A stretch of 64,000 nt of DNA from Hermatobates lingyangjiaoensis (lineage: Eukaryota > Arthropoda > Insecta > Hemiptera > Hermatobatidae): positions 806,501 through 870,500 of the forward strand of contig JAPFBL010001929.1 of NCBI GenBank assembly GCA_026182355.1. Reading direction: 5' to 3'. Of this stretch, positions 40,885 through 51,199 are shown piece after piece. The first letter of the stretch is position 1. The number at the start of each line of letters is the position of its first letter. The notes below the pieces were generated by a model. The model was not told the origin of the DNA and did no database searches. It saw nothing but the letters and a program-made list of their open reading frames with translations. A program made the position numbers and the translations under genes.

Positions 40885-41148
40885 AGACTCGAATATGACC
40901 TACGATTGTCGAAAGCTTCTTTGTTTTAACATGTGAGTATTTTATTAAAGTCGTTTTATACTTGCTTTCTTAATACTTTTACTTGTCACGTTGACATGTC
41001 TCTGGCCCATTATATATAGAAATTACCTCCAGTACATCGAAAGATAGTAAGAAAAATCGAGGCTATCAGCAGAAAGTTCGTAAATGCAGAAGCTGCTGCA
41101 CATTTTAATTCCATTTGTTTACAAGAAGATCTGCTGCCCTCTATATAT

Positions 41149-41150
<2 letters not shown>
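40885..41150 (+). pseudogene. PLE 5' unit (family E): degenerate hammerhead and ORF N-terminus
   Basis: The HHR remnant (40887-40922) keeps stem II GAC/GUC, GAA and palindrome AGCU (CGAAAGCUU), but the 5' core is CUCGAAU. Downstream the frame from about 41000 reads MSLAHYI, a stop, KLPPVHRKIVRKIEAIS, RKFVNAEAAAHFNSIC and LQEDLLPS, then runs into (TA)n at 41151. It has the same order and the same end point as the units at 8.6, 28.8 and 62.8 kb. Confidence 0.65.
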
Positions 41151-41184
<34 letters not shown>

Positions 41185-41290
41185 TTGCTGTTTGTCATTC
41201 GAGCAGAACTCTTCTTTTTCTTTTCCTTCTTCTGATGACGACGATATTGAAATATTGAAATGTGTTGTGTTTCTTTCTGCGTTCTAATCG

Positions 41291-41322
<32 letters not shown>
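41151..41322 (+). repeat. TA-flanked family A hammerhead unit
   Basis: (TA)n 41151-41180, a short unit 41181-41295, (TA)n 41296-41322. The unit is only 115 bp, with CAGAACTCTTC upstream of the HHR and GTGTTTCTTTCTGCGTTC downstream. It is one of the shortest in the window. Confidence 0.7.
41225..41262 (+). ncRNA. Hammerhead ribozyme, family A, intact core strings
   Basis: CUGAUGA 41232-41238, extra C, shortened stem II (GA/UU around CGAUA), GAA 41249-41251, palindrome AUAU 41252-41255, predicted cleavage after U41256, then GAAAUG, which can pair with upstream UUUUCC-rich sequence only weakly. Confidence 0.6.
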
Positions 41323-41329
<7 letters not shown>

Positions 41330-41349
41330 ATATATTATATATAAACTAT

Positions 41350-41455
41350 AAATATATATTAAGGTATTGTTTTCTTGACCACAATTACTAATAAATACTT
41401 TTCTTCTTCTCGGGATATGGTCAGGGTTAATTTTTGAAATCACCTATTTCTGTCT
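41350..41455 (-). repeat. Family D PLE end, minus strand, ending at (TA)n
   Basis: Minus strand: GGTGATTTCAAAAATTAACC, CTGACCATATCCCGAGAAG and TGTGGTCAAGAAAACAATAC lead into the TA tract. The same sequence ends both arms of the 57.1-57.5 kb pair. The HHR that normally precedes it is not preserved here. Confidence 0.65.
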
Positions 41456-41689
41456 TTCAATTGAAAATCGTATAATAACTTTACATTATAATAGGACGGG
41501 TTTTTACAAAAAGCAGTAAAATTTGTTTGATACTTAGCTAAAATAGTAAAGTATATATTTTTTTTTTATCGAAGCCAAGTGAAATGTATGTTTTAGAGAG
41601 AGAGAGAGAGAGAGAAGAAAAAGAGTAGGTATTTGTTTTGTTGGAAGAAGACTATAGAAGAATTAAGGCAGATTCGTGTTGGGAATGTG

Positions 41690-41960
41690 TGGTTTTGAGG
41701 TTGCATAGGACTTGTGAATATTTCATGCTAGACAAAGCAGGCGGCGCTGGGTGAAGCAAGCTCCTAGTCCGCACCGGTCATTAGATGGTTTTACTGATGC
41801 AAATTGGCCGCCTTCAACAGAGTTTCCGAGGTGACGTTCAAGTCACGAAGGTAGAGACAGTTAATAATGAGTTAGCAGGCATGTCGCGACAAATGGCATC
41901 TCCGGGCTAAATAATAGACCTCTCTTGGAATGGCCGCCTTCGTTTGCCTTATTCACTAAA
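41690..41960. promoter_or_regulatory. G+C-richer non-repetitive island, candidate enhancer-like block
   Basis: A mixed-composition block among TA-rich repeats, with no ORF of note. Visible words are the POU octamer ATGCAAAT (at about 41799), CAGTTAATAATGAGTTAG, TTGGCCGCC twice (about 41806 and 41932 in related forms), GACGTTCAAGTCACG and a GAGA run just upstream (41597-41615). These fit a cis-regulatory block, but this is inference from words only. Confidence 0.25.
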
Positions 41961-42544
41961 CCCGTGCCATTTTAAACATCAATACCTCCTCCCTCCCCAA
42001 CCCAAAACCTTCCTCTTCATTATTCAAATACACAAACGCCATTATATTCTCACTATCTTTATAAAATTGTAGTCCTTTGTTAATCAAATAGCCATATTTG
42101 GCAGTAAAAATTACTTTTATTTTGAAACGTCTAATCCCATACAAAATTCCTTTATGCGTTCAATAATCTTTTGCACAGTCGTACCATTATTATTCTTTTT
42201 GATAACATATTTGCTTTTTCAACCATAGATGGTCAGGCTTACAAACGATTTTAGATTCTAAACAGAATAAAAAACACCTGAAGATAATATCTACTGATCT
42301 TTCGGTGATGTCCGATTGTATTCCTTTCAACAATCAAATACAAAGACTTTAAAATATTATGAAGTTTAAAATATATAAATGTAGTATAAATATATAAATG
42401 TTTACATTTAGATTCATGGGGAACTTACACATATCCTGAACTTAAACCGTTATTTTTCTCCAATTTTTACAAATACTATTTTTCTTGTATTTTTTAATTA
42501 TTACTTTAGTTTCTTTTTTATTATATATATATATACTTTTCTAG

Positions 42545-42616
42545 AGTCTTTTTTTTTAATTCTTGCAAACATTGGTTGAAGCTAAAGTATTTAGCCTGAC
42601 ATTGCCTGACTCAGTT
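42545..42616 (+). repeat. Dispersed repeat shared with 59.7 kb
   Basis: TTAATTCTTGCAAACATTGG, TTGAAGCTAAAGTATTTAGC and CTGACATTGCCTGACTCAGT occur in reverse complement at 59688-59785 with few changes. Here the sequence lies directly upstream of the PLE endonuclease fragment, so it may be a 5' foreign piece or the target of the insertion. Confidence 0.7.
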
Positions 42617-42946
42617 ACAAAATAATTGCCTGACTGTGATACAAAATATATAGGGCAAACCAGCCAATACTTAGCAAACAGGATTTCACAACATAAATCA
42701 GACATTACAGGACAAAAAATAACATGCGCCCTAGCTAAACATGCCAACACACAAAAACATAACTTTGACTTTCAAAACCCACATATAATAGACAAAGAAA
42801 AACACACCCAAAAGAGACTAGTAAAGGAAATAATACACATAGGACAAACGAAAAACACTTGCAACTCTAGAACAGACATAGAAAAATTTAGCCAAATTTA
42901 TACAAACATTTTTACACAATACAAGAAAACAAACCATAGGGACTAA
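42617..42946 (+). pseudogene. PLE GIY-YIG endonuclease domain (family D), open frame
   Basis: The frame reads LPDCDTKYIGQTSQYLANR, ISQHKSDITGQKITCALAKH, ANTQKHNFDFQNPHIIDKEK and KEIIHIGQTKNTCNSRTDI, ending ...YKKTNHRD and a stop. The YIG strand, the catalytic-helix Arg (ANR), the CALAKH helix and the D-K-E segment are preserved. The first strand (GIY-like YQI) and everything upstream, including RT, is missing, so this is a 5'-truncated copy. It is the only endonuclease fragment here without an internal stop, hence probably a recent insertion. Downstream come a 410-bp A-rich spacer, an intact hammerhead (43359-43396), the GGGTCAAGAAAACAAAT end motif and TA repeats. Confidence 0.85.
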
Positions 42947-43358
42947 CAAATGAAGAATAGGCAACCCAGTAAAAATAATATAAAAAAAAAACAAAAAAAT
43001 AGGAAAAAAAATATGGGGGAAAAAAAACACTGTGTACTCAAACAAGCAAAACAGAACATAACCGTAAAGAAACCTCCCAGAAAACAAATAGTAACCATCA
43101 TGAAACAGTATTAAAGAAGAATGCTGCAACATAAACAGATTTCCAAGGTAATCAAATAGTGATCTCTATACTTATGCAATAATTCTAAAGCAATAGAATA
43201 ATTATAACAATAACCTTATGTTAATGTATAACAAAATAATCCATAGTCGTAATAACTGTTTTATCAAAAAATTCCTCTTTGTTACCGAACATATTAAAAT
43301 GTAATAAATTACCAAATAGTAGTAATAGTAGTGCTAATTGTAAAACAATCATGTTGTA

Positions 43359-43396
43359 GCCCTGAAGATGACATAAATATATGTCGAAACGTCGGC
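43359..43396 (+). ncRNA. Hammerhead ribozyme, family D, intact core
   Basis: Stem I GCC (43359-43361) with GGC (43394-43396), CUGAAGA 43362-43368, extra U, stem II GACAUA/UAUGUC (43370-43375 with 43380-43385), loop AAUA, GAA 43386-43388, palindrome ACGU 43389-43392, predicted cleavage after C43393. Complete consensus. It lies between the endonuclease and the TA end of a PLE copy. Confidence 0.9.
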
Positions 43397-43491
43397 AAAT
43401 GGACTAGTTTTAATCATTGGACCTCAAACCTCAAGAAAATTACATCATATAAATATTGGGTCAAGAAAACAAATCATGATATATATATATA

Positions 43492-43745
43492 TTTATGATC
43501 AAACCATAATATGAAATGGGAAAACATGACTCTGACGAAGACCGCTTGTTACGGTTAAAAGATCTTAGTCTTGTTTATATATGTGATCAAACCGCAATAT
43601 GAAATGGGGAAAAAAGACTCAAAATCTTTCAACCGTAACAAGGGGTCTTCGTCAGAGTCAAAAACCCAGCTGAATCATATATTTAATATTATGGTTTGAT
43701 CATTGATTGTTATTTCACGTGTTTCTGTGAAATCTTTATATATAT
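43492..43745. repeat. Family B hammerhead units, rearranged
   Basis: At least two partial family B units lie in conflicting orientations. A plus HHR (43528-43570) has CUGACGA, stem II, then UUAAAAGAUCU (G12 lost). A minus HHR (43616-43659) has CUGACGA, stem II GACC..GGUU, GAAA, and AGAUUU in place of AGAUCU. The right end reads TTATTTCACGTGTTTCTGTG and TA repeats. It looks like two insertions or a rearranged dimer. Confidence 0.7.
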
Positions 43746-43747
43746 AT

Positions 43748-44047
43748 GATTAGCTATTTTTGACCAAATAGTTTTCCATTTTGGACTCTATTGTTTCCGG
43801 TTCTAAATAGAGTCGAAAATGGAAAACTATGGTATTTGGTCAAAAATAGCCAATCAATTTCGAGATGCGGACCACTCATGTAGAATATATATATATAAAT
43901 TTATATATATTGGTACACTTTGGGAGCAGACCTTTTTTTAAACATATATTGTTAAATAACTTGCCTACTTTACGCCTTGTATGTTTCTTACATACCTTCT
44001 CAAGTTTACTGACATTTTCCTCCATTTTTCAGATACCATATAAATAA
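43748..44047. repeat. Inverted repeat and PLE-like terminal sequence
   Basis: GATTAGCTATTTTTGACCAA and ATAGTTTTCCATTTTGGACT (43749-43791) recur inverted at 43808-43856. After a short TA run, CTTTGGGAGCAGACC at 43918 matches (reverse complement) the sequence beside the 17.0 kb inverted repeat. It is probably one more PLE family terminus without a visible HHR. The 60-codon ORF across it is not meaningful. Confidence 0.55.
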
Positions 44048-44049
44048 AT

Positions 44050-45350
44050 CCGCTTGTTGACAGATTATCGGATAAAGATTTGCACCAATGACGTCAGTAT
44101 GAAGAAGCCCTTTGAAGGGTTTATTTAATTACTGCAAACAAATCAATCCAAATATATTCTACTGTTAATCTTGTTCTCAAATGATAAAAATTAAATTTCC
44201 AGACTAAAGGGGTAAGCCAGGGTTTAGTGAATGGTCTAACAATCCAGGCTTTACTAACCGTCACGAATATTTAAAATTACTAAAACTTTTCGTGAGTTTA
44301 AGTGGTTAGTTTCCATGACTAATGGGACTTTGAAGCGACCAGTTTGTACAAGGATCAAAGACAGTGAGTTCGTGTCAACGCTTTGATAGAGCGATTTGTC
44401 CCACATTGACCTGACTGCTTTTTTTGGACTAAAACCCCCTACGGTTTTTTTTTCTTGTTTGGATATTTCGTGAGCGATTGAAGGGAGTTTAAGGCAATGT
44501 GTGTAGTTTGTAAAAAAAAAAAAACGATTTTTGATGATTAAGGTAGTTTTGAGTTGTAATGGCATCTGATTTGATTTCACCATTAAAAAGAAAAAAACCC
44601 AAAAGAAAGAAAACAAATGTAAAAAGAAGATTATATCTTGAACTAATTTCTTACGAAGAATTTAACTCTAACCCTTTCATTTTTAATTATTTATAAGAAC
44701 ATAATTTATAAATATTTAACGAAAATAAGAAAAAATATACATTTATATGCAAAGAAGTAAATAAATATACGTAAACTTTGTTTCCAGTACACGTACTAAT
44801 AGGTTTTCACCTTTAGTGTTTTTCGAGGGCCTAGGGGCTATAGATATAGTTAAATAGCTAAGTGCGACTGAGTGAGAATGATTTTGTTGTGAGTGAGCCA
44901 TATTCACAGGCACTGTTAACGAGTACTTGTTATCTTATAGACTCAAAATTGACCTACGTATGTCCTCCCACAAGGAGGTCCATCCACAATCTAAGGTCAT
45001 GACCAATATCTAAATAATATTTTACTAAAAACTAGCAGATTTGCCCTTTTTGACGAATATTTTACAAAAATGCAGAGATTGGTAACACAAAATATTTTAG
45101 AAATTGTAGAATAGTAGAAAATATCATTATTAGTATAGTTAGCAACTGTCGTTAGATCTGAAGGTTCTTTTATGCTTTGCAGTTTTCGATACTGAGCTCA
45201 AATTTATTTTTATTCTAGGCATACTTTTTATTTAGTACTCGGGTAGGTATGACTCACTTTTTTTAAAGAAAGGTAATTATGATAAACGCAAACGAAATTA
45301 AAATCGACTAACAGTATCTACTTGCTACAGTAAAAATACCTGTATAATTT
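44050..45350. other. No gene recognised
   Basis: A 120-codon minus ORF (44254-44616) is rich in Phe, Lys and Leu and not recognisable. At 44880-45000 weak traces of the SINE body (AACGAGTACTTGTTATCTTA, GTCCTCCCAC) may remain. No other structure is seen. Confidence 0.35.
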
Positions 45351-45354
45351 TGAC

Positions 45355-45500
45355 TATATACCTGTTTATCTGTGATCAAACCACAGATTGAATTGGGAAA
45401 AAAAGACTAAGATCTTTCAACCACAATAAGCTGTCTTCATCAGAGTCAAAAACCCATTTGGGTTTTGTTATTTCACGTGTTTATGTGAAATCTTGTTTTA
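45355..45500. repeat. Family B hammerhead unit, left arm plus a short right arm
   Basis: The left arm (minus) carries an intact-core HHR at 45405-45447. The right arm is reduced to GGGTTTTGTTATTTCACGTG and TTTATGTGAAATCTTG, lacking its HHR. Flanking TA repeats are absent here, unlike the other dimers. Confidence 0.75.
45405..45447 (-). ncRNA. Hammerhead ribozyme, family B, intact core
   Basis: Minus strand: GACU, CUGAUGA, extra A, stem II GAC..GGUU around AGCUUAUUGU, GAA, palindrome AGAUCU, U, AGUC. The N7 position is U instead of C. Stem II is shorter than in other B copies because of substitutions. Confidence 0.75.
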
Positions 45501-45933
45501 GCTGTATTCCTGTGTAGCAAGCCAAACAGAGCTTACAAGTCAATAACTTTTCTTTTGGTTTGAATTTTCAGTCTATTGAAACATTAGCTTATAATTTAGG
45601 CATACAAAAATCTACTGTCAAATATGACCTATAGTGGCTCAGTTTTCTTGTGAAAACATTTTTGGACAAACAAACAGACAATTTTACTAAGGGTGGGTTT
45701 GGTTTCTCTACTGTTTAAAACGTAAAGATAACTTGAAATGAGTCAGTTCTAAGGAATGTACAGATAAAAACTTTCTTTTATTGAAATAGATGGCAAATAT
45801 GCTGCTACTGAATCACGGTAGAAATTAACATTTTAACTAAAATTTTTGAAACTAACAAGTTATATTTTATTCGATATTTATGGTAGAATAATGACAATTG
45901 TTATTAATGTCCTTCTACATCAAGGACCATGCC

Positions 45934-46052
45934 AATGGCGATAGCCATGCTGAATACATAAGTTATCATTAGATCGTTGAAGTTAAGCATCATAGGGCAT
46001 GGTTACTACTTGGATGAGTGATACGACATGGCTCCCATGACAGGTGCTGAGT
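45934..46052 (+). pseudogene. 5S rRNA-like sequence (5S pseudogene or 5S-derived SINE head)
   Basis: GCGATAGCCATGCTGAATAC, AGATCGTTGAAGTTAAGCAT, GGGCATGGTTACTACTTGGA and TGAGTGA..TGACAGGTGCTGAG follow metazoan 5S rRNA in order, including the box A/C internal promoter region (AGTTAAGCA, TACTTGGATG). Several substitutions disrupt the helices. It could be a dispersed 5S pseudogene or the head of a SINE3-type element; no matching body was identified in the window. Confidence 0.8.
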
Positions 46053-46572
46053 CGTAAATGAGCCACTTCCTCTTGAATAGTACAAACAAACATAAAGACT
46101 ATAAATGTGGGTATTGATAAAATACCACTCATTTTCTTCTACTCTAGTTTTGTAGACATCCCATGGATTAAACGTCCTTGACATGAACCGTGCTCGGCAA
46201 TGACGACTGTATGTCCTCTACGCGAGAGTGCGCAAACGGAAATATACATTACTTAACCTTGTTTAATTTCAACGTACATACTATAGGCATTCATCTTCAG
46301 AGCTGCATACGGAAGAAAGTTTGGCTCTTTTGCTAATTGACACCCATTTATCATTCAACCAGTGATATTAAGAATATTATTGTAATTTTGAATAATAATT
46401 GTGGGATTTACATTTATTTTATTCTGTTTATTACAAACACATTATTCTTGTATCAAAAGAAGTCTCTGAAGTTTGATTGCAATGTTCTTTTCTCCTACGA
46501 CTCCGCCATGCCACTGGTGAACACTGGTGAATGGGAATTGACCAAGGAACAAAATGATAGGCACTAGTTGTA

Positions 46573-46625
46573 AATGGTCGACTAAGCAATTGATCCACTT
46601 GGTAGAAATTGCTTAGTCGACCATT
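46573..46625. repeat. Perfect 19-bp inverted repeat
   Basis: AATGGTCGACTAAGCAATT (46573-46591) is exactly inverted at 46607-46625 with a 15-base loop. No transposon features around it are recognised. It could form a stable hairpin. Confidence 0.85.
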
Positions 46626-46826
46626 GCTCCATTTGCACACTAAAAACTACAGGTCTGTGGGGACGGTCGGGGTTTCAAAAACCTTAATGTCTGAACCCGT
46701 CATGACATCATGGGCTGTGGTTCAAAACTCAAAGTTAGGAAGACGTTAGGGTTTATCTCGGTCTCTTTGTGATTCTCTTGTGGTGCTTTAAGTGAAAGAA
46801 GAAATGAGATAGATCGTTACATCCTA

Positions 46827-46866
46827 TACAGTAATCCCTCCTATAACACAAGGGGAGATTACTGTA
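46827..46866. repeat. Short Tigger/pogo-like MITE remnant
   Basis: TACAGTAATCCCTCCTATAA and GGGGAGATTACTGTA form a 40-bp structure with inverted ends beginning CAGTAATC and flanked by TA, as at pogo/Tigger elements. It appears internally deleted. Confidence 0.65.
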
Positions 46867-46940
46867 TTTCGGTATCACAAGGGGTCGACTTGTGGTCTAT
46901 GCGCGTTCTCTCTTGGGACGGCCAATGCAACCTAAATAAC
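46867..46940 (+). repeat. LINE/SINE 3' tail fragment
   Basis: CGGTATCACAAGGGGTCGAC, TTGTGGTCTATGCGCGTTCT, CTCTTGGGACGGCCAATGCA and ACCTAAATAACC match the tail of the LINE at 23.12-23.20 kb and of the SINEs at 27.5, 31.8 and 33.9 kb. Confidence 0.75.
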
Positions 46941-47004
46941 CTATATCACAATACTATTATAACGCGATTTCATGTCGCTCGTATAACGCGGTGATTTCCC
47001 GTTA

Positions 47005-47130
47005 TACAGTAATCCCCCCTATAACACAATACACTCATAACGATTTTCTCATAAAGCGATTTCATGTCTACAACGCTTTTTTCTATAATGCAGAACAAAT
47101 ATACCCTTCTATAGGAGAGGGGTTACTGTA
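47005..47130. mobile_element. Tigger/pogo-like MITE
   Basis: It begins TACAGTAATCCCCCCTATAA and ends TATAGGAGAGGGGTTACTGT with an A, so imperfect inverted ends of about 20 bp start CAGTAA and abut TA target sites. The interior (CATAAAGCGATTTCATG) is non-coding. The stretch just upstream (46950-47004: ATAACGCGATTTCATGTCGC) repeats the interior, so at least one more copy is nested here. Confidence 0.7.
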
Positions 47131-47479
47131 TTAAACAGGCTTGGATCATTACTAGTGAGAACTGAGGTGAAACAATGAGACTTATCTTCTATTTAGCCCT
47201 CATACCTGAAGTAATAGGATAGACACATTCACAAGTGACAGAAACATTATTTTATTAGCATATTTATGAGCCAAGAGTATTTTAAAACTGCATGACAAGT
47301 AGAGTTCGTTTACCTACTATTATATCTAGAAGGTACTACTTTTGATTAGATTAAATCGAAAATCGAAAATAGAATGAACTACAGTCAAAGTGAATTAATA
47401 GAATATTGTCGTTTATTATGATGACAATTGTAATATTGATATGATTCCAGTATTGAAGTCTTGCTTTTCATCCTAGCCG

Positions 47480-47790
47480 ATTGGATTGGTAAGTTTTCCT
47501 GTTGTACGGCATTCATGTCAGAGGTTGGTTGAGCTGGAGGCACAAGGAGGCGACTGTTGTTTAATGCTGGTAGTTAGGCAGGACAGTGGCTACTCAGAGT
47601 TAACGCCATGTGGTTACGACTAAGGTCAGCATGACGGCTCTGACAGCAAAATGGCCACACACACGGCGGCAAGGGCGCTCACTTCTCGTCAGTCCGCGCT
47701 ACGACCGGTCACACTCCACTTGCCACCAATGCCTATTGCTCCTTATATCCACCATTCCCACCAAAACCCTTCCTACTAAGCATTACTAAA
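47480..47790. other. G+C-richer non-repetitive island
   Basis: Mixed-composition sequence (GGAGGCGACTGTTGTTTAAT, GCGGCAAGGGCGCTCACTTC, GCTACGACCGGTCACACTCC) without an ORF or repeat match in the window. It could be regulatory or an unrecognised repeat. Confidence 0.2.
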
Positions 47791-47799
47791 AAAAATCCA

Positions 47800-49000
47800 C
47801 AGTGGCTTACACTCAACTTACCATTATTACATTCTTCATCAGAAATAACAAACAATCAATTTTATTAATTAATTTATTTTAACATAGGAACCAACTTTTG
47901 CCAATTATTATAAAAAAAACTAATTACTTGGGTCAATTAAACAACGATATTTACGTATTTCCCTTCTATATAACTATACTAAATCAGAAAATTTGATGTT
48001 TACGTATGTCCCTTCTGAATAGCCGTAATAAACTATACTGAATCAGAAAATTTCAAATTTCTAGAATGGTCTTCAGAGGATTATAGTCATGGTCATAGAA
48101 TTGGCTTATTTAATAACCTAAATGTAATAATAATTAAAATTACATTTTTAAAGAAAATATTTCTTTCATAATTTCTTGTAGACAGCATAATATTTGGTTC
48201 AAGCATGCCTACAATTTTCCCACAAAAATAATTTTAGTAAAAATTACTTCGAATTAAAAATTCAAAAATACTCCTATGAAAACATATCACTTTTTTTTTA
48301 AAAACAAACTGAAATCTTTTCAAGCAAAACATATCACTTAAAGAATGTATATTTTTAGAATTAATTATATAAAATTATTTCCTTTTTTTCATTCGTATCA
48401 ATTGTCATAAACATTTTTCTATAAAAAAAATAATCAAGCAAAACCGATAAGAAGGATGAGTGGGGGATTACACTAAGTTGAGTTTCATGTTTGGTACTGA
48501 ACAACAAACATTTTGTACCTTTTTACCAAATTAGCAAAGCATCAAATATTAACTTCGACTAGAGGAGGCTAGTTTAGTATATTTGAGGGAATATAGGTAC
48601 ACTTTAATGGAATGTTGGAGAACTGATGAAGATTCACATATAATGATTTCATGCTTATTCCTTAACTGTGCACTGACAAACATTGACTCTACATATGAAG
48701 AGATAGCTATTTTCTTATTTCTTTATTAGAAGATTTTCTTAACTCTATATTGGTATATGATTAACTAAATGACGTAGATATCAGCTGTATTGCTTTGTTA
48801 ACTACAAAACATAGAGAACATAAATATTGGAAAATTTCACAAAAAGTTAAAATATATTATATTGGAAAGTTAAAATTTCACAAGGTCATTGTTTCACATG
48901 AAGAAACGAACTAACCACTCAATACATGACTTATTTAAACTTTTAACGTACTCAAGTACAAAGACCATGAGACAAACAAAGAATGAAACACACACAGATA
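47800..49000. other. No gene recognised; one short tandem duplication
   Basis: AT-rich. TTTACGTATTTCCCTTCTAT and ACTATACTAAATCAGAAAAT (47951-47996) are repeated as TTTACGTATGTCCCTTCTGA and ACTATACTGAATCAGAAAAT (48000-48052). Nothing else stands out. Confidence 0.5.
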
Positions 49001-49009
49001 TCATCGAAA

Positions 49010-49140
49010 AAACTTCATAAAACGATTTCTGGGACCTAAAAACATGTAAGGTACGTCCAAAATTCGTTAAAATTCCTTCAAAATTTCGAGATCGAATTTT
49101 TTCACAATCACTATACTTTACTTATAGAAAAGAAAAAAAT
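49010..49140 (-). repeat. Dispersed repeat shared with 60.2 kb
   Basis: Minus strand AAGTAAAGTATAGTGATTGT, GAAAAAATTCGATCTCGAAA and GGTCCCAGAAATCGTTTTAT match 60185-60285 (plus). It is unclassified. The ORF at 60199-60432 starts inside the other copy and is probably fortuitous. Confidence 0.7.
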
Positions 49141-50144
49141 TTATAAACAGAGGAAAAGTAAAGATATTCAATATTTAAAGCACACTGAAAACTCTAGTTT
49201 TACTCTGAAAGACAGAGAAGATTCGAAACAGGTGAAGAAAGGAAGAAAATTTACAAATCAAGACTTTTGTTGTTTTTTATTTATTACAATTTACAAACGA
49301 AGATTTATTGTTCTTTTTTAATTATTGTAAACAAAGTTTGTGGTACTAAGAATAATAGTATTAAGAACAAGAAAACGAAATGAAAAGGAATACTACAATC
49401 AATTTTACTTACTTTAATTCTTTCTCACGAGAAGAAAATCGTAAAAGAAAAGATGACATGAAAGCCATGTATTCAGGTTAGTAAAAGCTAATTGACTAGG
49501 TATTTTAAGAGGAGTTTCGACATGCACACAGGCATAGTTGTCAGAATGGCTGAACAGAAGTAAGGACCTGTTCCTAATGACAATGACGTGCATCGTCCTC
49601 GCTAGCCTGACCTCTAGGCCTGCCTCTTAGCCATCTCTGCTAGTCCTCCATTTCTAGAGAATTACGTTTTAAATCATCAGTCAATCAGATATTCCTATAG
49701 ATTTTAATAAAGTTATATTTTCACCATTTTTTAGTTTAGATTAAATTACTATATTTACATATAAGGAACATCTATACTAAAAAAATAATTTGAAAATGTG
49801 TTTTCCTTGTTTGTTTTCATTGCCCATTTGTATACACGTTGACATGGAGGCCAGGTTAATGTACTTGCTCAGTGGTTAATGTGCTGATATGAATCTAATA
49901 CGGGTGAGTTCGTGGAATTCACATACAGAAACGCTTTAAAGAAGAACAGGGCTGCGTTTCTTAAATTCGTCTATGCTATAGGAAGATGCAAGAGGACAGC
50001 AGCATTGCCCCCAAGTGGTCTTCATGTTGGCTAATGTCCATATCATGTTGAATACTTCGGTTCTCTAAGATCAAAGCATGAGAAACGTTAAAGTTTTTTT
50101 TTTGCTTTTATTAAATGGTTATAAGATTTTATTTTTGTGATGTA

Positions 50145-50335
50145 GGGTCGTGGAAGCTCGCTCCGTGTGGTCCACCTCGGGAGTATCTCGGAGGTTTTGT
50201 TTGCCTCTATCCTAGGCTAGAACTTGTAGCTCCTGAGATGCGGCAAAAGAGCTTTCACGTAAAAAAGGCATCAGTCTGTTTGTTGTTGTTTTCAGTGATA
50301 TGGCTGAATAAGCTGGGAGCACTAAATAATACCAA
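50145..50335 (+). repeat. Unclassified dispersed repeat shared with 61.0 kb
   Basis: GGGTCGTGGAAGCTCGCTCC, CCACCTCGGGAGTATC, AAAGAGCTTTCACGTAAAAA and GATATGGCTGAATAAG match 61013-61170 in direct orientation. It lies immediately upstream of a SINE here. Confidence 0.75.
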
Positions 50336-50337
50336 AA

Positions 50338-50650
50338 CAGGTTAATGTACTCGCTCAGTGGTTAATGTACTCGCCTCTGGGCTGGTAGTCCGGGGTTCGA
50401 TCGTCACCTGGCTCTCGATTTATTCACGCAGGAGGTGAATAAATCTGAGTATGTCGTTCCTCGGAGAGGACTTAAAGCCGTCGGTCTCAACCTTGTATGA
50501 TGTCAATTACTAGTTAAAAATCCCTACTTGAAATGCACTTGAGTTAGGCAAAATTTAAGACTCCCAATGTAGAATCTGTAGAATCACCTATCAAACAAAA
50601 AGCCGGTAAACGGCTGACGTTATCACTCGCTAGGGGATCGGTGAAAAGGG
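50338..50650 (+). mobile_element. tRNA-derived SINE, near-complete
   Basis: A box CGCTCAGTGGTTAATG (50352-50367), B box GGGGTTCGATCGTC (50392-50405), body GATTTATTCACGCAGGAGGT, TTCCTCGGAGAGGACTTAAA, GCACTTGAGTTAGGCAAAAT and CCCAATGTAGAATC, and end GACGTTATCACTCGCTAGGG. Similar to the 34.2 kb copy. A short direct repeat of its head (GGTTAATGTACTCGCTCAGT) also appears at about 49855-49880, a second partial copy. Confidence 0.8.
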
Positions 50651-50980
50651 GGACGCTACCCGCTTAACTTATTCCTGAATCATTCTACATCATCTAAGTT
50701 TTACATAACTCAAGTCTATTACTTGAGTAAAGAAAAATATCATATCTTTCTGGCTTACTTGACGAAATAATTTTTTTCGAGGGCACCTTGCAGAAGGGAA
50801 GCACCACGAACACACATACAATTACATCAATATAACTCTATATATAAATTTCGTGAGTTTGTTTGTTTATTTGTTTTTTCACCCATTTTTCATGGAGATA
50901 GAGACCTGAAATTAAATATATATTATTTATTACCTGAATAAAGTTAATTAAAAGAAAATTATCACTATATTCCCAAAATT

Positions 50981-51170
50981 GAAGCCAGGGTAGCAAGTGT
51001 TTTGCGTGGTCGCCGATAACAGTAGTACAAATGTTTTGTACATAAATGTAACAAACATTTTTATTTTAATTTAATATTTGCGTAATATAAACACTGATAA
51101 TAAACTAAAGGCATGGAGCCAGGGTAGCCTTCTGGCTTGCGTGCTTGCCGATGACAGTAGTGAAAATGTA
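50981..51170 (+). repeat. Direct tandem repeat of about 135 bp
   Basis: GAAGCCAGGGTAGCAAGTGT, GTCGCCGATAACAGTAGTAC (50981-51033) recurs as GGAGCCAGGGTAGCCTTCTG, CTTGCCGATGACAGTAGTGA (51116-51169). It is unclassified; the GAGCCAGGGTAGC word could be a decayed pol III A box, but that is weak. Confidence 0.6.
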
Positions 51171-51199
51171 TTATATATAATATAAATGCTATTTTATGT

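Noticed and set aside
42280..42320. CCTGAAGATAATATC at about 42279 as a hammerhead
   Set aside because: CUGAAGA is present but no stem II or GAAA in register.
46255..46310. Possible hammerhead on the minus strand (CUGAAGA at about 46295)
   Set aside because: CUGAAGA and extra U are there, but I find no stem II closing on a GAAA, and the GAAAUUAAAC downstream is not palindromic.
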